The position numbers and the translations under genes are program-made. From positions 3,410,001 to 3,474,000 of the forward strand of contig NZ_CP154261.1 of the NCBI RefSeq assembly GCF_039511225.1: a DNA stretch of 64,000 nt, written 5' to 3'. The notes beneath the pieces were generated by a model. It was not told the DNA's origin. It worked only from the letters and a program-made list of their open reading frames with translations, and did not search any database. Origin of the DNA: Sphingobacterium multivorum (GTDB lineage: Bacteria; Bacteroidota; Bacteroidia; Sphingobacteriales; Sphingobacteriaceae). This document shows positions 16,057 through 25,663 of the stretch, in pieces. The stretch's first letter is position 1; every line of letters starts with the position of its first letter.

Positions 16057-18227
16057 TTGAATTGTTTCAAAGCCGTTTCAATAAATAAGTCCTTATCCGG
16101 ATTTTCCATCTCTTTCACACGATCTATAAAGAGATCAGGAATAATTCCCACTCCCATAGTTTCATTTCTTTCATTATCCAAGACCCTTATACTCGACATA
16201 TACAAGTAAAATCGTTTAAAACCAATTAAAGGGATATTTAATACATTTCCATCTGCCCCTGCTGTTGCTCTCCCGACAAATTTCACTTTGTTCACTCGCG
16301 TTTTTAGCATAAGGGCCAAAAATTCCCCGTTACTGATTGTCTCTTCAGATATAAGGGCAGTAACATTACCCGGAAATGAATAACCAGTTTTTGGTGTGCT
16401 CATCTCTATTGTACGTACCCATCCGGGAACACTAACTGATTGCTGTAAATAAGAAAAAACAGTGCTCGGATTGGTAAATGTCGGGAAATCCTGATATGTT
16501 TTCGGATATATTCTCAGGTCCACAATAACATTTTTTATACCATCATAAATACTACTGTCTTCATCTATATAATTGCCGATGTCACCGATATTAAAATAAA
16601 GTGTTTCTTTATTTAACTTGTATATTCCATCCCTTATTTTATTTTCTGCTTTTAGTACTGGTTTAGGTTCATGGATTTGCGCCAGAACATTATAATACTG
16701 CATCTGTGGTATAAAGTTGATATTACGGATCTTTCCGTTCCTACGAATGGTAATAAGCACTGGCTTCTTATCCTTTGGTAATGGGAAATAACTCAGAAGA
16801 TGTTTATTGTTAATATGTTTCTTCTTGATATCCATTCTTGAAGCGCCGATATACTCCGCTAAATTTTTAATAATGGATGGGAGATCTGAATTACCTATAC
16901 TAATAACCTGATCTCCTATTTTCAAACCAGAGCTTGATGAAAAAGCTGAATCAATCGCCGTAATCTTAACCTTATTGCCAACAATTTTGATATGTGCCGG
17001 GATAGTACCGATTTGAGATTGATAAATATAATTCATTAATTCATACGGTATGGCGAGAGGTACACTGGAATGACCGTCTTTCAGTTCTGCATTAAATTTA
17101 AGTAACCTATTACCATAGACAATTGGTTCACTGGCTGTAATAAATTCAGGAAGCCATTTATCCAGTATTCCCGGCCATTCTTCTTTCAGCATTATTTTAT
17201 ACGGATAATAGTAGTTGATGATGTTCCAATATCTGAACAGGCTCAAAACACGGTCATAAACAGTGACAATATCATTACTATGATATTTATTTTCTTTTAT
17301 TGTGGTTAGATAACCTGTTCCTTGGTCCGCGGTAGAGATATATTGATTATTAAATGCATAAAAACCAGCGATGATCTTCTTCAATTCCCCTCGTTGCTGT
17401 GGTAGTAAATAGGGGGATCTTTCTAACCAATTATAATCGACATTAAAACTTTCCCTATTAAAAGTATCCAGCCTATTTGTGGCTTCAATTGCTCCTCTTG
17501 TTTGCGATAACATCCTTTCAATAATTTCTTGGTGCTCACGAGGATTATTAGAATAAAAATATCGCTTTAGTTCATCACGTAACACCTGATCCCAGTCAAT
17601 TTTCTTTTGCGAAATAACCGGGCTGAAATACTTCAATGCACCCCAAACTTTACCGATCAGAGCTAATTGGTTTATCTTTTCAGGATTTCGCGCGATTTTT
17701 GAAAAATGTGCCTGCCAATTTTTAGAAAACTCTCCTTCTGAAAATTTGAATTTGACATTTTTTAACTTTAGTTGACCAGTAACTTTACCAAGGATAAATA
17801 CAGCCAATGAATCAATTTTGGATCCAAATGGTACATAATAATCGAAAATTGGATCATTGGTTTTGAACAACTTTTCAGACATATAAGAAACTACCATTTT
17901 ATCTTTATACCCAATGCTAATAATTTTGATGTCTTGAGTCGATGGTGGTTCATCTCCACTATACTCTCCGGAAATCTCCATGGCACCTCTCTGAAAATCT
18001 GCAAACTTAAACTCTTTACTAACTTGTAAGGAGTCATCCTTTGAGGAAAGGATTTGGATTGTAGTTGACTCACCTGTCTCGACAATATTTGCAAGAAGTT
18101 TTTCTGACCACTTCTTTTCATATTGCACCTGCTGTCCATAACATTTGGCAATCAAACAACTGAGTGTTATAAAAAATATCTTAAAGAGATCTTGTCGTCT
18201 CTTTCCTTTTCGAATTATAAAGCCCAT
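16053..18227 (-). CDS. S41 family (tricorn/CTP-like) periplasmic peptidase
   Basis: The 724-residue protein has a hydrophobic N-terminal signal (about residues 14-31). The middle holds a PDZ-like segment with SGLKIGDQVISIGNSDLPSI (about 440). The C-terminal S41 core has SEETISNGEFLALMLKTR, with the nucleophile Ser near residue 632 and the family SxxE pattern, followed by GRATAGADGNV. It is the length of Bacteroidota tail-specific-protease relatives. It should act in the periplasm. The gene overlaps LanB by 47 bp and TolC by 4 bp, so it is firmly in the RiPP operon. It could trim peptides after C39 cleavage or serve immunity or turnover. Confidence 0.85.
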   Translation of the reverse strand: MGFIIRKGKRRQDLFKIFFITLSCLIAKCYGQQVQYEKKWSEKLLANIVETGESTTIQILSSKDDSLQVSKEFKFADFQRGAMEISGEYSGDEPPSTQDIKIISIGYKDKMVVSYMSEKLFKTNDPIFDYYVPFGSKIDSLAVFILGKVTGQLKLKNVKFKFSEGEFSKNWQAHFSKIARNPEKINQLALIGKVWGALKYFSPVISQKKIDWDQVLRDELKRYFYSNNPREHQEIIERMLSQTRGAIEATNRLDTFNRESFNVDYNWLERSPYLLPQQRGELKKIIAGFYAFNNQYISTADQGTGYLTTIKENKYHSNDIVTVYDRVLSLFRYWNIINYYYPYKIMLKEEWPGILDKWLPEFITASEPIVYGNRLLKFNAELKDGHSSVPLAIPYELMNYIYQSQIGTIPAHIKIVGNKVKITAIDSAFSSSSGLKIGDQVISIGNSDLPSIIKNLAEYIGASRMDIKKKHINNKHLLSYFPLPKDKKPVLITIRRNGKIRNINFIPQMQYYNVLAQIHEPKPVLKAENKIRDGIYKLNKETLYFNIGDIGNYIDEDSSIYDGIKNVIVDLRIYPKTYQDFPTFTNPSTVFSYLQQSVSVPGWVRTIEMSTPKTGYSFPGNVTALISEETISNGEFLALMLKTRVNKVKFVGRATAGADGNVLNIPLIGFKRFYLYMSSIRVLDNERNETMGVGIIPDLFIDRVKEMENPDKDLFIETALKQFK

Positions 18228-21213
18228 ACTTTTCTAATGAGAAATAAATTAATAATTCCTCCATTCTTTGGTTGGAGGGAAACAATCTGTTAATAAACAT
18301 ATGAATATGACTTCTGATCAGTGACGAATGGGTACAAATTTGATCAGGTCTATCACAATCAGTTATAAGAACCTGCAGTTTTTTTAAATAGTCTTGCAGA
18401 ATGGTCGAGTTGGGACCATGTTTTTCCTCATCCAAGCTTTTTCTAATCTCATTAAAATTCTTTGAAATAGCCTTTTGTAGGTGTTTGTTGTTAAAAAAAT
18501 TAAATTCTTGAGCAAAAGAGCCAAAACCTTGTTTATAGATGGTCATTTTTTGTTCGTACGAGCATTTCAATAAGTCCAATGAATTGTCTATTACTTTAAC
18601 CGCAAATGCGTGCGTATTCTGATTAGTTTTAATATTTAAATAATCCAGAACTAAGATACTACTAAGCCCAAAATAACTCTCGCTTCCCAGCATTGTAGAC
18701 TCTCCATATCTTTCGATTTCGCGGTTATACTTATCTGTTACGATATTAAAAATGATGCCCTCTCCCACCAAGGGAGAAAGTGCCTTTAGCAGTGGGTTAA
18801 GAACAGTGCCGAGATTGTTCATTTTGATTCGAATTCGAAGGTGAGGTAAAGGGTCGCGATATCGAATAAAGAAAAATTGTTCCTTGGTTTTCTTAAGAAT
18901 ATTATAGCTACGCTTTAGTACATCATTCCCAAATTTTTCTTTGCAGTAAATTTTGATATAGGTCCATTCCTCGCCAAATAAAAAAGTTCTTTTTAATAAT
19001 ACAGGAGGTTTAAAGACAAACTTGGGAACTGGAAATAACTCTTTTCGTCGTCTCACTGGCAGTACAATCTCATTCGAGTAAATCCTACTGTCTTGAATAA
19101 CTGGAGAATCAAAGTTTTCGTATAAATTTTCAACCAGCATTAAAGAATGTCCATTGCCTACTTCTTTTTCAAGTATAGCAATAGAAATTGAATTTTTGGA
19201 ATCGATTACCAAAAAGTTATCTCCATTCATTATTTGAAAGACATCAGGCAATCCATGATCATTTTGAAACTGCCTCAATTGCTCCGCAAAAGTTCTCTTA
19301 TGCCTTAACATTTCAGCTTTAAACAATCTACAATCCAATATCCATCGTGCCATAGATATTATTATATTTTTATAAACCACTCTGGGTAAGAATGTCTTGT
19401 TTTGTAGATTCTCAGGCCATGTCCACAATTGAATAACTGGTGAATGTTGGTTTTGGAGATCACAGAGAAAATGGTATAATTCTAAACTAAAGTTTGAATA
19501 ATTATGAGCTGATGAAAGTCTAGGAATAATTCGTTTTTTGTACTTCTTTGAATATAATATTACTTCATTATTTTCCACTTTCACATATAAATCAGCAATT
19601 GCTATTTTTCTTTTCCCTTCAACCTTGGAGGTTGAAAGGAATTCTACTTCCCAGTCAAGTAAATTAGGTCTCGATAGGATATTTCCAATCCTTGACTGTG
19701 GAAGATGAGCAATCTCCGCATGAATAATTCCATTCCCGTTTGACGGTGTGAGGTGGGTCTTCACATTTTCCAAAAGTTTTTGATCTGCATGACAAAATCG
19801 TCCGATTAGATTGGTCGTTGACGATGGTGTAGTAATAATATTAAAAAAAGATTCACCGTCTTTAGATAATAAATTGCCCATAATAGAAAAATTATCTGGC
19901 AATTTCGTCGACGAACTATTAGGTAAAATGTCTTCTGCTTCTATTTGTATAATCTGATCGCCATTTTTTATAAAATCAAGATATTTTTCATGGGCAAGTT
20001 TTGCTATCGCAGGTTCAGGGATTTGACTTGAAAAAGGCCTTGTATCGTGGAATAGATTTCGATAACCAAGTCCAGAAACTTTGTCAAAAAGCTCAACTAA
20101 CCTGACATCCTGTTGTTCATAGCGCTCAAGAAATGCCCATTTAAAACTTCTGAGATGGAATGACTCTTGTCTTCGTATTTGATTATAGCTATTTAACTCT
20201 TCTATAGAAGAGATTAGCGTATCAACAAACTCTTTATTCAAGTTTAAATCACGATTTTTTGCAATCATATCAACTTGAAAAGTATTGCTTGTATCAATGG
20301 AATCGGTGCCCATAATGGTGCACAATATTTTCTGAATTGAATGATAATCACTTATTTGGTTTTTTGAATAAAAGATTACTGACAAATATTCTTGAATCTG
20401 GACTAAATTCTGATAAATGAAATCACAGGTGTCAGAAGAGTACTCTACCGAAATCCTTTTGACTTCAGCCAATATAACCTCGAAATATTCTGGTCCGGTA
20501 ACATTTGGATCAATACTGCTTAACAAAACGCTGTTGTTTATCAATTCATTTAAATACACATGGACATCTTCTTCTTCAACAGGATATCTTTGCACAAGAA
20601 ACATGGAAATTTCATCTATAGCACGTGGAGTATTGCAGAATCGTATAACATCTTTAATTACATTGTGACTGTCAGTTGAACTCAAATGAAAAGATCGGTA
20701 TCCGTCTTTTGAGTATCTATATTCAAAATACTTAAACTTCTTTTTTGAATAGTACAATGATGAATTGGAACTATACAATAATTTATTTCTTATTTCTGAA
20801 ATACCCTTGAGATGCAATGCAAGTTTAGATAAAATATCCATATCAAGTCGGGCATGCTTGATAATTTTCCCTGAACGCAAATCAAGGTTATCCTTCGAAT
20901 CTGTAATTTTACCCGTACTACAAGATGAGAATAACCCAAATGGTGTGCATCTATTTGAAGCTCTATTTATATATTTATATAATGATTTTAATAATTTTTC
21001 CTTCTTTTCCTCAGATAAAGCACCTTGGCCATCCTTAGTCTTCACAATTTCTTTATAAAGTGTTGGAGACGCAACAAAAATAGCCTCCAAAGTTTCATTG
21101 CTTAACTTTGATAAATTACCATGTAGGTCTTCGTCCCACTGCGTTTGTAGATAATTCTGTGCAAGAACTGGTTTCCTCAGCACAAAAAATTCAGTAATCC
21201 ATTCTTGATTCAT
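18181..21213 (-). CDS. lanB: Full-length class I lanthipeptide dehydratase (LanB)
   Basis: The 1010-residue protein has both LanB parts. The N-terminal glutamylation domain (Lant_dehydr_N) starts FVLRKPVLAQNYL and has the hallmark RASNRCTPFGLFSSCS near residues 84-99 and an ending around WPENLQNKTFLPRVVY. The C-terminal glutamate-elimination (SpaB_C/thiopeptide-type) domain, about residues 748-1010, has EEWTYIKIYCKEKFG, FFIRYRDPLPHLRIRI and YNREIERYGES. Family knowledge: glutamyl-tRNA is used to glutamylate Ser/Thr, then glutamate is eliminated to Dha/Dhb. Unlike the split LanB of pinensins, the two domains are fused here. It starts 3 bp after the LanC stop. Substrates are the upstream Cys-rich precursors. 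Confidence 0.95.
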   Translation of the reverse strand: MNQEWITEFFVLRKPVLAQNYLQTQWDEDLHGNLSKLSNETLEAIFVASPTLYKEIVKTKDGQGALSEEKKEKLLKSLYKYINRASNRCTPFGLFSSCSTGKITDSKDNLDLRSGKIIKHARLDMDILSKLALHLKGISEIRNKLLYSSNSSLYYSKKKFKYFEYRYSKDGYRSFHLSSTDSHNVIKDVIRFCNTPRAIDEISMFLVQRYPVEEEDVHVYLNELINNSVLLSSIDPNVTGPEYFEVILAEVKRISVEYSSDTCDFIYQNLVQIQEYLSVIFYSKNQISDYHSIQKILCTIMGTDSIDTSNTFQVDMIAKNRDLNLNKEFVDTLISSIEELNSYNQIRRQESFHLRSFKWAFLERYEQQDVRLVELFDKVSGLGYRNLFHDTRPFSSQIPEPAIAKLAHEKYLDFIKNGDQIIQIEAEDILPNSSSTKLPDNFSIMGNLLSKDGESFFNIITTPSSTTNLIGRFCHADQKLLENVKTHLTPSNGNGIIHAEIAHLPQSRIGNILSRPNLLDWEVEFLSTSKVEGKRKIAIADLYVKVENNEVILYSKKYKKRIIPRLSSAHNYSNFSLELYHFLCDLQNQHSPVIQLWTWPENLQNKTFLPRVVYKNIIISMARWILDCRLFKAEMLRHKRTFAEQLRQFQNDHGLPDVFQIMNGDNFLVIDSKNSISIAILEKEVGNGHSLMLVENLYENFDSPVIQDSRIYSNEIVLPVRRRKELFPVPKFVFKPPVLLKRTFLFGEEWTYIKIYCKEKFGNDVLKRSYNILKKTKEQFFFIRYRDPLPHLRIRIKMNNLGTVLNPLLKALSPLVGEGIIFNIVTDKYNREIERYGESTMLGSESYFGLSSILVLDYLNIKTNQNTHAFAVKVIDNSLDLLKCSYEQKMTIYKQGFGSFAQEFNFFNNKHLQKAISKNFNEIRKSLDEEKHGPNSTILQDYLKKLQVLITDCDRPDQICTHSSLIRSHIHMFINRLFPSNQRMEELLIYFSLEKYGLYNSKRKETTRSL

Positions 21214-21216
21214 TCT

Positions 21217-22416
21217 TTAAGATATTAGTAAACATTCGTCCCAATTCAGTTTCTTATCAGATAATCTATTTAAAATCGTCAAACCAACTCCACTAATACC
21301 ATCTAATAATCCGAAACTATTTACATAACCCTCTGTATGTGTATATTTTGTATACCCAGTAATCAGGTTCTCTCTCGGCTCAACCATTTCCAGTGCTATA
21401 TCCATCCAATAATCTGAAGCCTTAAGTAATTTCATGTTCCTGGTTAGTTTATAAAATCGGTGATAGATATGTGAAATTCCACTAGCGCCATGACAAATCC
21501 CACCATCCTGGACTATTGAGTCCTTAAAAGTTCTATTGGTGGACGCAATCACTATATCATACGCTGTACTTATGATTTTATGGTCTTTTAAAAAAGATGC
21601 AGTATTCCATAACGCTTGTGCTACTCCAAGATCGCCATAGCACCAGCCTAACCTGGTGAACTGATTCGAAGGTTCGTCAATATTAACGTTATAGGGATAG
21701 CGAGACATCAAACCTTCATCATTTTTGTACTTCAATAAAGTATTTACCCCACGCTGGACGAGATCTTTTAAATGATCAACTTTCTCATAGTTTACCGTTT
21801 TTGCTTTCGATAGTATCGATAGAATTGCCGGAGTTCCATGCGAAAGCCCATAATTCAAGAAGTTCTTCTTCACTAAATTTTTTTCCAGATCGTAATCATT
21901 CCAGAAAAACAAATCACCCTCATCGTATGCAATATCTAACAAACTTATAATCATTGATTTAGCCTTTATCTGAGATGACTTCGATTTTCTCTTCAACATA
22001 TATAGTAGTGCACCAGATGCCCCATGAAGAAAATCATGAAATCCTTTTTCAATTGACTCCTTATAAAACTCAAAAACTAATTCATCCATTTCGCGCATTT
22101 CCAACGAGCTTTCCCATACGCCCTTATCCTTCATGTACATCGCCAACCATCCTGTACCAGCAAGTCCAGAACAAAAAGATGTAGTGGAGGATTTATGCTT
22201 CGAATACGGAAGATCGGAACTAAAAACTTGATTGAGAATGTCCGAAGAAAGCCTTATAGCATGTGCGTCTTTTCTAATCTGCCCATAATGGTATAGAAAT
22301 ATGGAAATACCTGAAGTATTCAATAAGGCACCACCATTTAGCCCTATATAAGGTAAACTGTCCTTAATCACAACAGCAATGTGATCGAGTGCTGATTCTA
22401 GCCGGGAATTATTCAT
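21217..22416 (-). CDS. lanC: LanC-like lanthionine cyclase
   Basis: The 399-residue protein has the alpha/alpha-barrel repeat pattern with Gly-rich loops CSGLAGTGW, FLHGASGALLY, GLSHGTPAIL, RLGWCYGDLGVAQ and GGICHGASGISHIY. The zinc ligands expected for LanC are present: Cys in GWCYGDLG and the Cys-His pair in ICHGASG. It should catalyse Michael-type addition of Cys thiols to Dha/Dhb made by LanB, forming (methyl)lanthionine rings in the cytosol. The start overlaps the GT4 stop by 4 bp and the stop is 3 bp before LanB, so the enzymes are made together. Confidence 0.95.
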   Translation of the reverse strand: MNNSRLESALDHIAVVIKDSLPYIGLNGGALLNTSGISIFLYHYGQIRKDAHAIRLSSDILNQVFSSDLPYSKHKSSTTSFCSGLAGTGWLAMYMKDKGVWESSLEMREMDELVFEFYKESIEKGFHDFLHGASGALLYMLKRKSKSSQIKAKSMIISLLDIAYDEGDLFFWNDYDLEKNLVKKNFLNYGLSHGTPAILSILSKAKTVNYEKVDHLKDLVQRGVNTLLKYKNDEGLMSRYPYNVNIDEPSNQFTRLGWCYGDLGVAQALWNTASFLKDHKIISTAYDIVIASTNRTFKDSIVQDGGICHGASGISHIYHRFYKLTRNMKLLKASDYWMDIALEMVEPRENLITGYTKYTHTEGYVNSFGLLDGISGVGLTILNRLSDKKLNWDECLLIS

Positions 22417-23594
22417 GAATAAAAAATCTGATTGTAAAATTTTAAAGTATCATTTTTAGCTTTTTGAAGATTAAAGACATGCTTTTTGTAGTGGGTTGCT
22501 ACTTTTATAAAATTGTCTTTATAATCACTTGATTCGTATATCTCCACAATTTTCTTCATGATAAAATCAATGTCAACCGACTTCTGATTTTTTTTCTTGA
22601 TAATTTTGGCTTTATGAAATATCTGATCTGCAAAAACATCAAATCCTTCTATATCACTCAAAATTAGTGGAATGTTGTTATGCAGCATTTCGATGGCAGC
22701 CATGCTACATTGCTCGGAATAAGAAGGCAGAATACCCAGATCGGCTATTTTATACAGTTCCGCTAACATCTGCCTATCGACAAACCCCGTATAACTTATT
22801 TTCCCAACAATATTTTTACTGATTGACATAGCTTTAGTAATATCTCCAGACCCTACCACTACCAACCTTAAAGTATGTATGCTTTTACCGATTGTACTAA
22901 ATGCTCTTAGTAGCTCAAACACCCCTTTTGATTCATCTATTCGTCCTACATATAATAAAATAAAGTCTCCGCTCCGGAATCCATATTTTCTCTTTAGTTC
23001 TTGTTTTGAACTTTTGGACGAACGCCATTTGATACCATTATAGATAAGGACTGCATTTCTTTTGTCAACCTTATAATCTTTTAAAGCCGTCTTCAAGGTT
23101 TTATCGGACAAAAAGATTGTTCCGTCTGCCATCGAAAAGAATTTTTTGTTGAGCTCAGTAAATTCTCCTTGATAGCCTGATGTCCTTATGGGGGAAAGCA
23201 TGACATGTTGCGTTAAAATAACTTTAAATCCATGATTCTTAGCGACTTTACAAATTTCAAAATCTGCAGAAAGATTGACATGTAGAATCCCTACATCTAT
23301 TTTAGCATGAAAAATCACCATGTTAAAAGCGATCAGAGCTGAAAGTGAGACTAGGTGCCTTTCCTGCATGGTATGGCTCATAGAATTATTGAAAGTAATG
23401 ACTATTTTCTTATATCCTTTCATTTGGGATATCAAAAAACTACCACTTGGTCCGTAGGATATCGTTAAATGATAGAGATTGATATCCTCCGATTTAGCCA
23501 ATTCAGGCACTAAACTTTTTCCATATGCCCCAATACCATAAGCATTGCTTATTCCAACGGAATCAAGGAAAATTACATCAATTTTATTTTTCAT
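22413..23594 (-). CDS. Glycosyltransferase family 4 (GT-B fold)
   Basis: The 393-residue protein has the GT4 donor-binding C-terminal half with ILLYVGRIDESKGVFELLRA (about residues 209-229), VVVGSGDITKA, YTGFVDRQMLAELYKIADLG and PSYSEQCSMAAIEML, where the Glu of the E-x7-E motif lies. The N-terminal acceptor half is typical GT-B. The start overlaps the 269-aa gene by 11 bp and the stop overlaps LanC by 4 bp. Placement between modification genes makes it the strongest candidate for glycosylating the lanthipeptide itself; sugar and site unknown. A cell-envelope role cannot be excluded. Confidence 0.88.
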   Translation of the reverse strand: MKNKIDVIFLDSVGISNAYGIGAYGKSLVPELAKSEDINLYHLTISYGPSGSFLISQMKGYKKIVITFNNSMSHTMQERHLVSLSALIAFNMVIFHAKIDVGILHVNLSADFEICKVAKNHGFKVILTQHVMLSPIRTSGYQGEFTELNKKFFSMADGTIFLSDKTLKTALKDYKVDKRNAVLIYNGIKWRSSKSSKQELKRKYGFRSGDFILLYVGRIDESKGVFELLRAFSTIGKSIHTLRLVVVGSGDITKAMSISKNIVGKISYTGFVDRQMLAELYKIADLGILPSYSEQCSMAAIEMLHNNIPLILSDIEGFDVFADQIFHKAKIIKKKNQKSVDIDFIMKKIVEIYESSDYKDNFIKVATHYKKHVFNLQKAKNDTLKFYNQIFYS

Positions 23595-24393
23595 TATTTA
23601 AATAGATATTCATTAACAAAATTTTGCAACTCAGCGTATTACCTTTAAGTATTATTTCATCAAGCATCTGAAAAAAAGCTTGCCTTTCATTATCATTGTA
23701 AGAATCTAAATTAGGGAACAGCTTCGCTTTTATTTCCACTAAATTTATTTTCACGTTTTGACGCAAGTTTACCAGCCGCTTGGAATTATTTAAACTGATA
23801 TCCAGCAGAAATAGTTGGGTCGCAAAATCCAGCAACTGATTATCCTGGGCATATCGCTCGGAAGTTTCTATATGGTCTTCAAACAACTTAATTATAGTTG
23901 GTGCAACTGTCATACCTTGCTCAGTTAGTATTGACAATTTTATCAGAGCAGAAATTATACCTTGCCCTTGAATGCATTGATCAAAATCAGAAATACTTTG
24001 CAAATCATTTCTTTTGAGGCTAAAAAGGAATGATAATAAGGAAGTGTCACGAAGGTCATCGTTACTGTCAACAAAATCTTGTATAATATCGTCAAATTCA
24101 AGATCTAGGTCAAGAAAAAATGAGATGTAAAGACAATAAGCAAGCATTTTTGAAATCGTTATCTTGCCAATTTCATCCTTTCTGACCATACTACTTTTTA
24201 ATGTAGTGAAAAGTAGATCTACTGCTAAGTCATAAATCAGCTGATCATTAGTTAAATATGATATTATGATTAGGTTATTGCAACAAATTAACTTATCCTC
24301 AACTTTGTGGTATAGAAATCCATTAAGTAAAAGACTATTCGTTAATGAATTTATTTCAAGTTCCATAACTTGGTTTGTTGTGTCATTATTCAT
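23584..24393 (-). CDS. Unrecognised 269-aa protein in the core of the lanthipeptide operon
   Basis: I do not recognise this family. The protein is predicted all-helical, cytosolic (no signal peptide or membrane segment), acidic and rich in Leu, Ile, Asp and Asn, with a possible repeat-like arrangement of amphipathic helices. Notable segments are LYISFFLDLDLEFDD near residue 92 and FDQCIQGQGIISALIKLSIL near 137, the latter slightly LanC-like in spacing but without Gly or zinc motifs. It overlaps HlyD by 8 bp and GT4 by 11 bp, so it is produced in step with the pathway. Roles to consider are substrate chaperone, LanB/LanC scaffold or immunity. Confidence 0.75.
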   Translation of the reverse strand: MNNDTTNQVMELEINSLTNSLLLNGFLYHKVEDKLICCNNLIIISYLTNDQLIYDLAVDLLFTTLKSSMVRKDEIGKITISKMLAYCLYISFFLDLDLEFDDIIQDFVDSNDDLRDTSLLSFLFSLKRNDLQSISDFDQCIQGQGIISALIKLSILTEQGMTVAPTIIKLFEDHIETSERYAQDNQLLDFATQLFLLDISLNNSKRLVNLRQNVKINLVEIKAKLFPNLDSYNDNERQAFFQMLDEIILKGNTLSCKILLMNIYLNNEK

Positions 24394-25663
24394 GGGATAT
24401 TCCTTCTAATAATTTATTTAATAATCGTTCATTCTTAGTTGTCAAAATCACCTTTCCCCTTAAATTTTCTTTATACTCCAAGGTGTGCCCAGTTGTAGTT
24501 ACTAATCCATCTTTCAACATTATCTTGCTTACCAATCCACTATCCGTAACAACATTACTTATTCTCTTAATTTCACCGACAACGCTTCCAAAGTTTTTAT
24601 ATGGATATGCATCCAGACGAACTTCTACAGGGGTTTTCAGATCTATCTTACTTATTTTGGCCTGGTTAATACTTGTTTTGACATAGAATTCTGAATTTCC
24701 AGGGACTATAAAACCAACAACGGTATTGCTCGGAGCATAATCTCCTTCTTGTAAAAAGCTATTGAGTTCAAACCTACCCTTGCAGCCAGCCTGAACAGAG
24801 TTTTGCTTGATCCATTTATTTACAGCCCCCATCAATTTAAAAATCGATAGTTTAAGGTTGTTATATTTTCTCTCTTCTTCTGCTGAAAGCTTCATGTATT
24901 CGCTTTCTTTTAAAGCGATCAGATTTTTATTATCGTTAAGTTCGACATGTAGGGAGTTTAGCTGCCTTTGTCTGCTTTTATTTTGGCTTTCAGAGTTTTT
25001 GAACTCATCAATGGTAATTAATCCTTTATCAAATAGCTCTTTGTTGACATGGTTTAGCCCCTCATAATCTTCTATATCCGCCGCAGACAACCTGATGTTT
25101 TCATGGTAAATTTTACTTTTTTCTTTTGCTAGATTGATATGGTTTCCTATTTGTATTTTTTCATTTTTATAGAACGAATTATTAGCGACGTCAAAATAGT
25201 CCATGATATCCTTCAAAAAATTCGCATACTCGATACTTAATTCGGAAGATTCATATATAAATGCCTTTTTGAGGAAAAACTCTAAGTCATCTTTATTTAT
25301 TTTCTTTCCGATGTCTTCAAGCACTTGTAGCTTCTCTTTAAGGAGGGCTATTTGCTGAAATTCAATATCTGATTTCAGCCATAATACCACCGAACCATTA
25401 TCTACCTCAGAACCTGCAGCAAACATTATCTTTGAAATTACCCTGCCTGATGGCAATATAATCGCCTTTGGAGAATTTTCATTGGACAGATAACCGACTT
25501 GTTCCACTTTCTCCGGATAGCTGACAAAATATGACCCTATCGTTAATCCGATAATTATGGCCACTATTATAATGATGCCGTTTCGCTCTAAGAATGACGG
25601 TCTGGTATTAATAAAAGAATCTGTGTCTTGAGATCTATAACTTATATTTTCAACATTACTCAT
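24386..25663 (-). CDS. HlyD family periplasmic adaptor
   Basis: About 425 residues from the ATG at 25663 (an ATG two codons upstream and longer frames also exist, but they run inside the ABC gene). A single transmembrane helix follows a short cytosolic tail (GIIIIVAIIIGLTIGSYF, about residues 30-47). Then come a biotinyl-lipoyl-like half (SGRVISKIMFAAGSEVDNGS), long coiled-coil helices and the C-terminal beta domain (VEVRLDAYPYKNFGSVVGEI). It links the inner-membrane ABC exporter to TolC. Start overlaps the ABC stop (ATGAGTAA-type, 8 bp) and end overlaps the 269-aa gene by 8 bp. Confidence 0.9.
   Translation of the reverse strand: MSNVENISYRSQDTDSFINTRPSFLERNGIIIIVAIIIGLTIGSYFVSYPEKVEQVGYLSNENSPKAIILPSGRVISKIMFAAGSEVDNGSVVLWLKSDIEFQQIALLKEKLQVLEDIGKKINKDDLEFFLKKAFIYESSELSIEYANFLKDIMDYFDVANNSFYKNEKIQIGNHINLAKEKSKIYHENIRLSAADIEDYEGLNHVNKELFDKGLITIDEFKNSESQNKSRQRQLNSLHVELNDNKNLIALKESEYMKLSAEEERKYNNLKLSIFKLMGAVNKWIKQNSVQAGCKGRFELNSFLQEGDYAPSNTVVGFIVPGNSEFYVKTSINQAKISKIDLKTPVEVRLDAYPYKNFGSVVGEIKRISNVVTDSGLVSKIMLKDGLVTTTGHTLEYKENLRGKVILTTKNERLLNKLLEGISHE

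Noticed and set aside
18181..22416. Thiopeptide or goadsporin-type pathway instead of lanthipeptide
   Set aside because: No YcaO or pyridine synthase gene is present, LanB has both glutamylation and elimination domains, and a zinc-ligand-bearing LanC follows.
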